5,361 nucleotides of DNA from an uncultured Desulfovibrio sp. (lineage in GTDB: Bacteria; Desulfobacterota; Desulfovibrionia; Desulfovibrionales; Desulfovibrionaceae), in contig CAMWTD010000157.1 of the NCBI GenBank assembly GCA_947177085.1, positions 1 through 5,361 of the forward strand, read 5' to 3'. The position numbers and the translations under genes were made by a program. Of the stretch, positions 1 to 5,361 are shown in pieces. The notes below the pieces were generated by a model. That model did not search any database. It had not been told where the DNA came from and saw only the letters and a program-made list of their open reading frames with translations. Each line of letters starts with the position of its first letter. The stretch's first letter is position 1.

Positions 1-2061
1 TCCATGGGCATGATCTGCTCCGAGCGCGAGCTCGGCCTGAGCGACGCCCATGACGGCATCCTCGTGCTGCCCGAGGGGCTGCTCCCGGGTTCGCGCATGG
101 TGGACGCCCTGGACCTGGACCGGGAGGTGCTGGACATTTCCGTCACGCCCAACCGGGCCGACTGCCTCTCGGTGCTCGGCCTTGCGCGCGAGACGGCCAT
201 GGCCTTCAGGCTGCCCTTCGCAGTGCCCGAATTGCCGCTTATCCTCGAGACCCAGGCCCCGCCGGTGGAAGTGCCCATCGACATCGCCGATCCCGAGCTC
301 TGCTGGCTCTATTCCGGCCGCGTCATTTCCGGGGTGAAGGTCGCGCCCTCGCCGGTCAAGGTGCGTTACCGCCTGTTTGCCGTGGGCGTGCGCGCCATCT
401 CCAACATCGTGGATGTGACCAACTATATCCTCTTTGAGTGCGGTCAGCCGCTGCACTCCTTTGACCTCGACAAACTGCGCGGGGGCCGCATCGTGGTGCG
501 CACGGCGGCCGAGGGCGAGCATTTCGTCACCCTGGACGGCAAGGAGCGCGTGCTCACCGCGGGCGACCTCTGCATCTGCGACGCGGAAAGGCCCGTGGGC
601 CTCGCCGGCGTCATGGGCGGCCAGAACACCGAGATCACGGACGAAAGCCGCAACATCTTTCTGGAGAGCGCGGTCTTCCGGCCGCAGACCATAAGGCGCA
701 CGTCGCGACGCCTGGGGCTGACCTCAGAGGCCTCCTACCGCTTCGAGCGCGGCGTGGACCAGCGGCGCACCGTCTGGGCGCTTGACCGGGCCTGCGCGCT
801 CATGGCCCGGCTTGGCGGCGGCTTCGTGCGCCAGGGCTTTTCCGTGGCCGAGCCCCGGCCCTTCCGGCCCTGCCGCATCCCCTTCCGGCCCTCGCGCGCG
901 GACGCCCTGTTGGGCGTGCATCTCGAACCGGCCTTTTGCGCGGAGGCGCTCGAGGGCGTGGGCTGCGCCGTGGAGAAAGACAATCCCGACGCCTGGACGG
1001 CCATCCAGCCCTCGTGGCGCCCGGACCTCACCCGCGAGGCCGACCTCATCGAGGAAGTGGGGCGCATCTACGGGCTCGACGCCATCGAGCCGGAGCTGCC
1101 CCCCTTGCGGCGCAGCCTGGACGCCGCGGGCGCGCCGGAATCGCGCTTCGCCTTCTGGGGCCGCATCCGGCAGTGGGGCGCGGGCCTCGGCCTCAACGAG
1201 GCCGTCAACTACAGCTTCGTGGGCCATGAGGACCTCGACTTCCTCAAGCTCCCGCAAGCGGGCCGCATTTCCATCATGAACCCGCTCTCCGCGGATCTCG
1301 ACGTGCTGCGCACCGCGCTCGCGCCGGGCCTTTTGCGCGACTTGCGCAACAATCTCGCCCAGGGCGTTCAGGGCCTGCGCCTCTTTGAGCTCGCCAACAT
1401 CTTCGAGTCCGACGCCGCCTCGGAGACCACAGCCCGAGAGACGGGCGTGCTCGGCATCCTTCTCTACGGGCGCAGGCACGAGGCGGCGTGGCCGCACGGA
1501 AACGAGGACATGGACTACGCCGACATCAAGGGCATGGTTACGAACCTCCTCGGCTTCCTCCACCTTGGCGCGCCGGAGTGCCGCCAGGCGGAGGGCCATC
1601 CCTTCCTGCTCCCGGCGGTGGACATCTTCGTGGGCGGGGAACGGATCGGCGTCATGGGCCGGGTGCTCCCGGCCGTGGCCGCGGAGTTCCACGCCCGCAA
1701 GGCGGCATGGATCGCCGAGCTTAACCTGGAAACGCTGCGCCGTCTCCACGACAAGGTTGCCGTGACCTTCCGGGCGCTGCCCGTGTATCCGCCGGTACGC
1801 CGGGACATCACCGTCATCGCGCGGCCGGAGCTTACGGTGGGCGAAATCATCGCCGCGGTGCACGGCCTCGGGCTGCCACTGCTGGAGGATGTGACGCTGG
1901 TGGACTCTTTTGAGCCCGAGGGCGGGGCCACGGGCGAGCGGCATCTCACCTTCCGCCTCACCTTCCGCCATGCCGACCGCACCCTCAACGATGCGGAAGT
2001 GGACAAGGTGCGGGCGAAGGTGGCAGAATCCCTCACGGCGCGGCTGGGCGTCCGCATCTAG
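1..2061 (+). CDS. pheT: Phenylalanine--tRNA ligase beta subunit, 5'-truncated by window edge
   Basis: This is the beta chain of the cytoplasmic (alpha-beta)2 phenylalanyl-tRNA synthetase, which charges tRNA-Phe; in this family the beta chain carries tRNA-binding and editing domains. The frame is open from base 1 (Ser codon before the ATG at 4), so that ATG is internal. Family length is about 800 residues; 686 are present, so about 115 N-terminal residues, including most of the OB-fold tRNA-binding domain, lie upstream. Its tail is seen as GMICSERELGLSD (bases 7-45). Next comes the B3/B4 editing region, with VDVTNY (409-426), GQPLHSFD (His codon 454-456, the expected editing histidine) and SEASYRFERGVD near 727-762. 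The B5 domain (about 871-1105) has the acidic metal-site signature DLIEEV (1042-1059). The catalytic-like core follows, and the anticodon-binding FDX-ACB domain (about 1786-2058) starts at YPPVRRDITV. The stop is TAG. pheS is expected just upstream but is not visible. No frameshift is seen. Confidence 0.98.
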   Translation, partial: SMGMICSERELGLSDAHDGILVLPEGLLPGSRMVDALDLDREVLDISVTPNRADCLSVLGLARETAMAFRLPFAVPELPLILETQAPPVEVPIDIADPELCWLYSGRVISGVKVAPSPVKVRYRLFAVGVRAISNIVDVTNYILFECGQPLHSFDLDKLRGGRIVVRTAAEGEHFVTLDGKERVLTAGDLCICDAERPVGLAGVMGGQNTEITDESRNIFLESAVFRPQTIRRTSRRLGLTSEASYRFERGVDQRRTVWALDRACALMARLGGGFVRQGFSVAEPRPFRPCRIPFRPSRADALLGVHLEPAFCAEALEGVGCAVEKDNPDAWTAIQPSWRPDLTREADLIEEVGRIYGLDAIEPELPPLRRSLDAAGAPESRFAFWGRIRQWGAGLGLNEAVNYSFVGHEDLDFLKLPQAGRISIMNPLSADLDVLRTALAPGLLRDLRNNLAQGVQGLRLFELANIFESDAASETTARETGVLGILLYGRRHEAAWPHGNEDMDYADIKGMVTNLLGFLHLGAPECRQAEGHPFLLPAVDIFVGGERIGVMGRVLPAVAAEFHARKAAWIAELNLETLRRLHDKVAVTFRALPVYPPVRRDITVIARPELTVGEIIAAVHGLGLPLLEDVTLVDSFEPEGGATGERHLTFRLTFRHADRTLNDAEVDKVRAKVAESLTARLGVRI

Positions 2062-2062
2062 C

Positions 2063-2104
2063 GCTTTTCCGGCGGCGTCCGCCGCGCGGGAGCCGCCGGG
2101 GAGC
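2063..2104 (+). repeat. Inverted repeats in the pheT-merR spacer (two alternative hairpins)
   Basis: The arms CCGGCGGC (2069-2076) and GCCGCCGG (2092-2099) are perfect 8-base complements around a 15-base loop. The stem can extend outward through two G-U pairs, one A-U pair and, after a bulged T, two G-C pairs, reaching 2063-2104. A second hairpin, CGGCGG (2070-2075) with CCGCCG (2079-2084) and a 3-base loop, uses the same left arm, so the two cannot form together. Neither is followed by a T-run, so this is not a standard intrinsic terminator. It may protect, pause or process the mRNA between pheT and the next gene, but chance pairing in GC-rich DNA is possible. Confidence 0.4.
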
Positions 2105-2116
2105 CCATGCCGCAGC

Positions 2117-2124
2117 GGGGAGAA
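2117..2124 (+). promoter_or_regulatory. Ribosome binding site that supports the GTG start at 2131
   Basis: GGGGAGAA ends six bases before the GTG at 2131, a normal Shine-Dalgarno distance. The competing in-frame ATG at 2107 has GGGGAG at 2098-2103, only three bases away and inside the potential long hairpin. The GTG start also puts the helix-turn-helix close to the N-terminus, as usual for MerR proteins. Confidence 0.6.
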
Positions 2125-2130
2125 CGGGCT

Positions 2131-2487
2131 GTGACGCAAAAGACCTACCGCATCGGCGAAGCCGCCGAGCTGCTGGGCCTCAAGACCCATGTGCTCCGCT
2201 ATTGGGAGAGCGAGTTTTCGCAGCTCGTGCCCCGGCGCACGGACAAGGGCCAGCGCTTTTACACCGAGAGCGACCTTGCCCTTTTGCGGCGCATCCGCCA
2301 GCTTTTGCATGAGCAGGGCATGACCATCGTGGGCGCGCGCCGCGTCCTGGAAGGCAGCGCCGTGCTGGACGAGTCCGTGCCCGAGGGCGTCACCGCCGTG
2401 CCGGACCCGGCCTTCATGCGCATGATCCGGCAGGAGCTCGTCAGTGTGCGCGCCCTGCTCGCCCCGCCGGAGGACGGCCGCCCATGA
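2131..2487 (+). CDS. Small MerR-family transcriptional regulator
   Basis: The predicted protein is 118 residues from the GTG start (126 if the ATG at 2107 is used). The N-terminal winged helix-turn-helix is clear: YRIGEAAELLGL (residues 6-17) forms the first HTH helices, VLRYWESEF (21-29) holds the YWE signature of the recognition region, and RRTDKGQRFY (35-44) is the wing. ESDLALLRRIRQLLHEQGMTI (46-66) continues the usual MerR second helix pair. After residue 75 a short linker leads to a probable helix (about 92-111) and the protein ends; there is no effector-binding domain and no cysteine, so metal or redox sensing as in classical MerR/SoxR is unlikely. The family normally binds as a dimer to promoters with a long spacer. 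Its stop overlaps the rpe start by four bases (ATGA), indicating coupled translation. The target is unknown; regulation of its own operon is only a guess. Short MerR genes next to pheST are common in proteobacteria. Confidence 0.9.
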   Translation: MTQKTYRIGEAAELLGLKTHVLRYWESEFSQLVPRRTDKGQRFYTESDLALLRRIRQLLHEQGMTIVGARRVLEGSAVLDESVPEGVTAVPDPAFMRMIRQELVSVRALLAPPEDGRP

Positions 2488-3224
2488 TCCTTTCCCCCTC
2501 CCTGCTTTCCGCCGATTTTTCCCGCCTGGGCGAGCAGGTCGCCGCCCTGGAGGTCGCGGGCGTGCCCTGGCTGCACCTCGACATCATGGACGGGGCCTTT
2601 GTGCCCAACATCACCTTTGGCGCGCCCGTGGTGAAAGCGCTTCGGCCCTGCTGCGGCCTTTTTTTTGACGTGCACCTCATGGTGGAGGGGGGGGACCGCT
2701 ACCTCGACGACTTCGCGGCCGCGGGCGCGGATTTGCTCGTCGTCCATGTGGAGGCCGTGCGCCACGCCCAGCGGGCCCTTTCGGCCATCCGGGGCCTGGG
2801 GCTCAAGGCGGGCCTCGCGCTGGACCCGGGCACGGAGATTTCGGCCGCGCGCTGGCTCGCGCAGGACATCGACCTCCTGCTCATCATGGGGGTGAACCCC
2901 GGTTTTTCCGGGCAGTCCTTCCTGCCGCAGACGCTTGCCAAGGTGCGCGCCGCGCGCGAGGCGCTCGACGCCTGGGGACGCCCGGACGTGCCCGTTCAGG
3001 TGGACGGCGGCGTCTCGCTCAAGAATGCCGGGGCGCTCGTGGCCGCGGGGGCCGACGTGCTCGTCTCGGGCTCGGCCTTTTTCCGTGAGCCGGACCATGC
3101 GGCCGGGCTGGCCGCCTTTGCCGCAGCCGCCGGGGCCGGCGCAAACCCTGAGACGCAGCGACGCCCCGCGCTGGTCGCCGCGCAAGCCTGGCGACATCAC
3201 CCCCGCCAGCAAGAAGGAAGGTGA
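2484..3224 (+). CDS. rpe: Ribulose-phosphate 3-epimerase
   Basis: The enzyme interconverts D-ribulose 5-phosphate and D-xylulose 5-phosphate in the cytosolic pentose phosphate pathway. It is a TIM barrel of the family, 246 residues. Visible motifs in order: SPSLLSADF (4-12), the metal/active-site strand HLDIMDGAFVPN (31-42), DVHLM (62-66), HVEA (88-91), the phosphate-loop region GVNPGFSGQSF (136-146), VDGGV (173-177) and VSGSAFF (194-200). Expected divalent-metal ligands H31, D33, H64 and D174 are all present, with D33 and D174 as the family's acid/base pair, so the protein should be active. The start ATG overlaps the merR stop, with GGAGG at 2469-2473 ten bases upstream. Two oddities: T8 and G8 homopolymers flank the DVHLM segment, and the last ~25 residues (221-246) are a charged, low-similarity tail beyond the normal family end of about 220-225. 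The product xylulose 5-phosphate is the donor used by Tkt, encoded next. Confidence 0.97.
   Translation: MILSPSLLSADFSRLGEQVAALEVAGVPWLHLDIMDGAFVPNITFGAPVVKALRPCCGLFFDVHLMVEGGDRYLDDFAAAGADLLVVHVEAVRHAQRALSAIRGLGLKAGLALDPGTEISAARWLAQDIDLLLIMGVNPGFSGQSFLPQTLAKVRAAREALDAWGRPDVPVQVDGGVSLKNAGALVAAGADVLVSGSAFFREPDHAAGLAAFAAAAGAGANPETQRRPALVAAQAWRHHPRQQEGR
3214..3221 (+). promoter_or_regulatory. Ribosome binding site of tkt, overlapping the end of rpe
   Basis: AAGGAAGG lies five bases before the ATG at 3227 and within the last codons of rpe, next to the rpe stop (TGA, 3222-3224). An in-frame GTG at 3221 would add two residues, but its own spacing to AAGGA is only two bases. The ATG gives MPSRRDCANAIRAL, which aligns with the usual transketolase start (MSSRKELANAIRAL in E. 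coli), so 3227 is chosen. Confidence 0.75.
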
Positions 3225-3226
3225 CC

Positions 3227-5242
3227 ATGCCGAGCCGCCGTGACTGCGCCAATGCCATCCGCGCCCTCGCCATTGACGCCATCGAAAAGGCCAAGTCCGG
3301 CCATCCCGGCGCGCCCCTCGGCATGGCCGACATGGCCGAGGCCCTGTGGCGGCACGGCTTCCGGCACAATCCCGCCAATCCCGCCTGGGCGGACCGCGAC
3401 CGCTTCGTGCTCTCCAACGGGCATGCCTCCATGCTGCTCTATGCCGTGCTCCACCTCACGGGCTATGACCTTTCCATGGCTGAAATCAAGAATTTCCGCC
3501 AATGGGGCTCGGCCACCCCGGGCCATCCCGAGCGCGGGCTCACCCCGGGGGTGGAGATGACCACCGGGCCGCTCGGCCAGGGCATCGCCTCGGCCGTGGG
3601 CATGGCGCTCGCCGAGGCCATGCTGGCGGCGCAGTTCAATACGCCGGAATTTGCCATCGTCGACCACCGGACGTACGCCTTCTGCGGCGAGGGCTGCCTC
3701 ATGGAAGGCGTCTCGCACGAGGCCTGCGCGCTGGCCGCGGCCTGGAACCTCGGCAAGCTCACGGTGCTGTTCGACGCCAACGGGGTGTCCATAGACGGCA
3801 AGGTGGACGCCTGGTTCTGCGAGGATGTGGGCCAGCGCTACGCGGCCTACGGCTGGCAGGTCATCGGCCCAGTGGACGGACACGACGGCGCGGCGCTGGA
3901 CGCGGCGCTCGCCGAGGCGCGGGCGGATACCGAGCGCCCGGCGCTCATCATCTGCCGGACGCATATAGGCTTCGGCTCGCCCAAGAAGGACTCCGCGGCG
4001 AGCCACGGCGCGCCCCTGGGCGCGGATGCCGCCGAGGCCACCAAGCGCGACCTCGGCTGGACGGCCGCGCCCTTCGAGATCCCGGAGGATATCCGCGCCG
4101 CCTGGGACGCCCGCGAGGAGGGCCGCGCCCGCGAGGAGGCCTGGAACGCGCTCTTTGACGCCTACCGCGCGGCACATCCGGAACTGGCCGCGGAATTTGT
4201 GCGCCGCATGGCCGGGGAGCTCCCGGCGGACTGGCCGGAAGTGTCGGCGCGGCTCATGGCGCAGGCCCGAGGGGCGGACGCGCCGGAAGCCACGCGCGTG
4301 GCCTCGCGCAAGGCGCTGGAGGTGCTCGTGCCCGCGCTGCCCGAGCTTGTCGGCGGCTCGGCGGACCTCTCCGGCTCCGTGGGCACGCAGACCAGGGCCT
4401 CCATGGCGCTGGACACGGCCAGCTATGCGGGCAACTACCTCTATTACGGCGTGCGCGAGTTCGGCATGGGGGCCATCATGAACGGCCTCGCCCTGCATGG
4501 TGGCTTCATCCCCTATGCGGGGACCTTCATGGCCTTTTCCGACCAGGCGCGCAATGCCCTGCGCCTTTCCTCCATCATGGGCCTGCGCGTCATCTGGGTG
4601 CTCACCCACGATTCCATCGGCGTGGGCGAGGACGGGGCCACGCACCAGCCCGTGGAGCAGATCCCGACGCTGCGCATGGTTCCCAATCTCCATGTCTGGC
4701 GGCCTTGCGACGATGTGGAGACCGCCGCGGCCTGGCGCTCGGCCCTGCAATGCGCCGCCACGCCCACCTGCCTTGCGCTTTCGCGCCAGAAATTGCCGCA
4801 GATACCGCGCGATGAGGCGCAGGTGGAAGCCATTGCCCGCGGCGGCTATGTGCTGCGCGATTGCGCGGGCGAGCCGCAGCTCCTCCTCATGGCCACGGGC
4901 TCCGAAACCTCCCTGGCCGTGGAGGCGGCCGTCACGCTGAACGCCCGGGGCTACCGGGTGCGCGTGGTCTCCATGCCCTGCGCCGAGGTGTTCGACGCGC
5001 AGGACGAGGCCTGGCGCGAGAGCGTGCTGCCCTCGTCCGTGCGCTGCCGCATGGCCGTGGAGGCAGCGGCCCCGGGCTGGTGGCCCGCCTATGTGGGCCT
5101 CGACGGGGAGATCATCGGCATGAAGGGCTTCGGCATGTCCGCGCCCGGTTCGGTATTGTTCGAGCGTTTCGGCTTCACCGCCGACAATGTGGTGGAGCGG
5201 GCGCTCGACCTGCTCGCGCGCCACGGCGTCAAGGCCCGCTGA
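3227..5242 (+). CDS. tkt: Transketolase
   Basis: This thiamine diphosphate- and divalent-metal-dependent cytosolic homodimer moves two-carbon ketol units between sugar phosphates, from xylulose 5-phosphate to ribose 5-phosphate or erythrose 4-phosphate. It is full length at 671 residues (E. coli TktA is about 663) and almost co-linear with it. The N-terminal diphosphate-binding domain has SGHPGAP (24-30, H26), SNGHASM (63-69, H66), TPGHPE (97-102, H100), TTGPLGQG (112-119) and the cofactor motif GEGCLMEG (154-161) with N185; H260 follows. The central pyrimidine-binding domain has SRK (360-362), GGSADL (376-381), the catalytic E411 in YGVREFGM, HDSIGVGEDGATHQPVEQ (461-478, with D469 and H473) and R520. 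The C-terminal domain (about 545-671) has the ATGSE motif (556-560). One oddity: the second residue of GDG, normally the metal-binding Asp155, is Glu (GAG, 3689-3691). It follows rpe by two bases and is the last gene of the apparent operon. Confidence 0.98.
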   Translation: MPSRRDCANAIRALAIDAIEKAKSGHPGAPLGMADMAEALWRHGFRHNPANPAWADRDRFVLSNGHASMLLYAVLHLTGYDLSMAEIKNFRQWGSATPGHPERGLTPGVEMTTGPLGQGIASAVGMALAEAMLAAQFNTPEFAIVDHRTYAFCGEGCLMEGVSHEACALAAAWNLGKLTVLFDANGVSIDGKVDAWFCEDVGQRYAAYGWQVIGPVDGHDGAALDAALAEARADTERPALIICRTHIGFGSPKKDSAASHGAPLGADAAEATKRDLGWTAAPFEIPEDIRAAWDAREEGRAREEAWNALFDAYRAAHPELAAEFVRRMAGELPADWPEVSARLMAQARGADAPEATRVASRKALEVLVPALPELVGGSADLSGSVGTQTRASMALDTASYAGNYLYYGVREFGMGAIMNGLALHGGFIPYAGTFMAFSDQARNALRLSSIMGLRVIWVLTHDSIGVGEDGATHQPVEQIPTLRMVPNLHVWRPCDDVETAAAWRSALQCAATPTCLALSRQKLPQIPRDEAQVEAIARGGYVLRDCAGEPQLLLMATGSETSLAVEAAVTLNARGYRVRVVSMPCAEVFDAQDEAWRESVLPSSVRCRMAVEAAAPGWWPAYVGLDGEIIGMKGFGMSAPGSVLFERFGFTADNVVERALDLLARHGVKAR

Positions 5243-5284
5243 GGCCAAGGTTGGTCGCAAGGACAGCTTGGGTAAATTGCGGGT

Positions 5285-5307
5285 GGGTTGTGGAAAATTC
5301 CACTCCC
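5285..5307 (+). repeat. Inverted repeat 1 downstream of tkt
   Basis: GTGGAA (5290-5295) pairs with TTCCAC (5298-5303), or more realistically as a 5-bp stem with an AAAT loop. After a small internal loop (TT opposite T), GGG (5285-5287) can pair with CCC (5305-5307). No T-run follows. It may be part of the 3' end of the operon transcript, but the structure is modest. Confidence 0.35.
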
Positions 5308-5333
5308 CCGTCTGGAGCGAAGCGGAAGACGGG
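5307..5333 (+). repeat. Inverted repeat 2 downstream of tkt, hairpin with GCGAAGC tip
   Basis: CCCGTCT (5307-5313) is the exact reverse complement of AGACGGG (5327-5333). Inside this 7-bp stem is a symmetric GGA/GGA purine internal loop and then GCGAAGC (5317-5323), a known unusually stable mini-hairpin sequence. The following bases (TGCTAGTGCC) contain no T-tract, so it is not a canonical intrinsic terminator. A role in ending or stabilising the operon mRNA is inferred from position only. Confidence 0.45.
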
Positions 5334-5361
5334 TGCTAGTGCCGGAAGAATCCTAAAAAAT

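Larger units (their letters stand above)
5243..5361. other. Non-coding region after tkt
   Basis: I find no convincing reading frame on either strand here and no tRNA-like or other RNA gene pattern. GC falls to about 53% over 5251-5361, clearly below the genes, and the last 21 bases are A-rich with an A6 run at 5355-5360. Besides the two inverted repeats listed separately, nothing is supported. The region is cut by the window edge, so any terminator or promoter that continues to the right is not visible. Confidence 0.8.

Noticed and set aside
2069..2099. Intrinsic terminator or attenuator between pheT and merR
   Set aside because: The bases after the stem are GC-rich rather than T-rich, and no leader peptide with repeated Phe codons is visible in the spacer.
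2107..2130. ATG at 2107 as start of the MerR-type gene
   Set aside because: Its ribosome binding site is only three bases away and lies in a potential stem. The eight extra residues (MPQRGERA) lie before the normal MerR N-terminus, while the GTG at 2131 has a well-placed GGGGAGAA.
724..2310. A 528-codon minus-strand open frame across pheT and the start of the MerR gene
   Set aside because: Same reason: it is a shadow of strongly coding sequence on the + strand, with no family motifs in its translation.
3197..5260. A very long open frame (687 codons) on the minus strand across the whole of tkt
   Set aside because: It mirrors the codon structure of the GC-rich tkt gene, and its translation is low-complexity Arg/Gly/His/Ala-rich without any recognisable domain. 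Such antisense frames are expected when third positions are mostly G or C.
5251..5278. Possible sigma70 promoter, TTGGTC (5251-5256), 16-base spacer, TAAATT (5273-5278)
   Set aside because: The -35 matches only three of six consensus bases and the -10 four of six, and no downstream gene is visible.
5307..5343. Intrinsic terminator of the operon
   Set aside because: The GC-rich stem is present, but no T-tract follows on the + strand and none directly follows on the minus strand either, so only an inverted repeat is reported.
1..5361. Mobile element, CRISPR array, tRNA or novel defence system
   Set aside because: No spaced direct repeats, transposase or integrase motifs, tRNA-like folds or unknown multi-gene cassette were seen; all coding space is accounted for by four well-known families.

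Overview
The window is a GC-rich stretch (coding parts strongly G/C-biased at third positions) carrying four genes, all on the + strand and packed head to tail. In order they are the 3' part of pheT (phenylalanyl-tRNA synthetase beta chain), a small MerR-type DNA-binding protein, rpe (ribulose-phosphate 3-epimerase) and tkt (transketolase). The high GC, the protein sequences and the order pheT-merR-rpe-tkt fit a sulfate-reducer-type deltaproteobacterium (Desulfovibrionaceae, Desulfovibrio-like). That placement rests on recalled gene order and general sequence feel, not on a search, and the genus cannot be fixed.

Layout: 1-2061 is pheT, cut by the left edge (roughly the first 115 residues are missing). 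2062-2130 is a 69-base spacer with two mutually exclusive GC-rich hairpins. 2131-2487 is the MerR-type gene, whose stop overlaps the rpe start by four bases (ATGA). rpe runs 2484-3224, and tkt begins two bases later at 3227 and ends at 5242. 5243-5361 is non-coding, drops to about 53% GC, holds two adjacent inverted repeats and ends in an A-rich stretch.

The spacing (69-base gap, 4-base overlap, 2-base gap) makes a single polycistronic transcript with translational coupling across merR-rpe-tkt likely. pheT serves tRNA charging. Rpe and Tkt are consecutive enzymes of the non-oxidative pentose phosphate pathway: Rpe makes xylulose 5-phosphate, which Tkt uses as ketol donor. The MerR-type protein is the only regulator visible, and its target is unknown.

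This is an ordinary housekeeping region and I see no mobile element, CRISPR, RNA gene or new system. The points worth a second look are small: a GDG-to-GEG change in the thiamine diphosphate motif of transketolase, paired T8 and G8 homopolymers inside rpe, an atypical C-terminal tail on Rpe, the hairpin pair before merR, and the inverted repeats after tkt.
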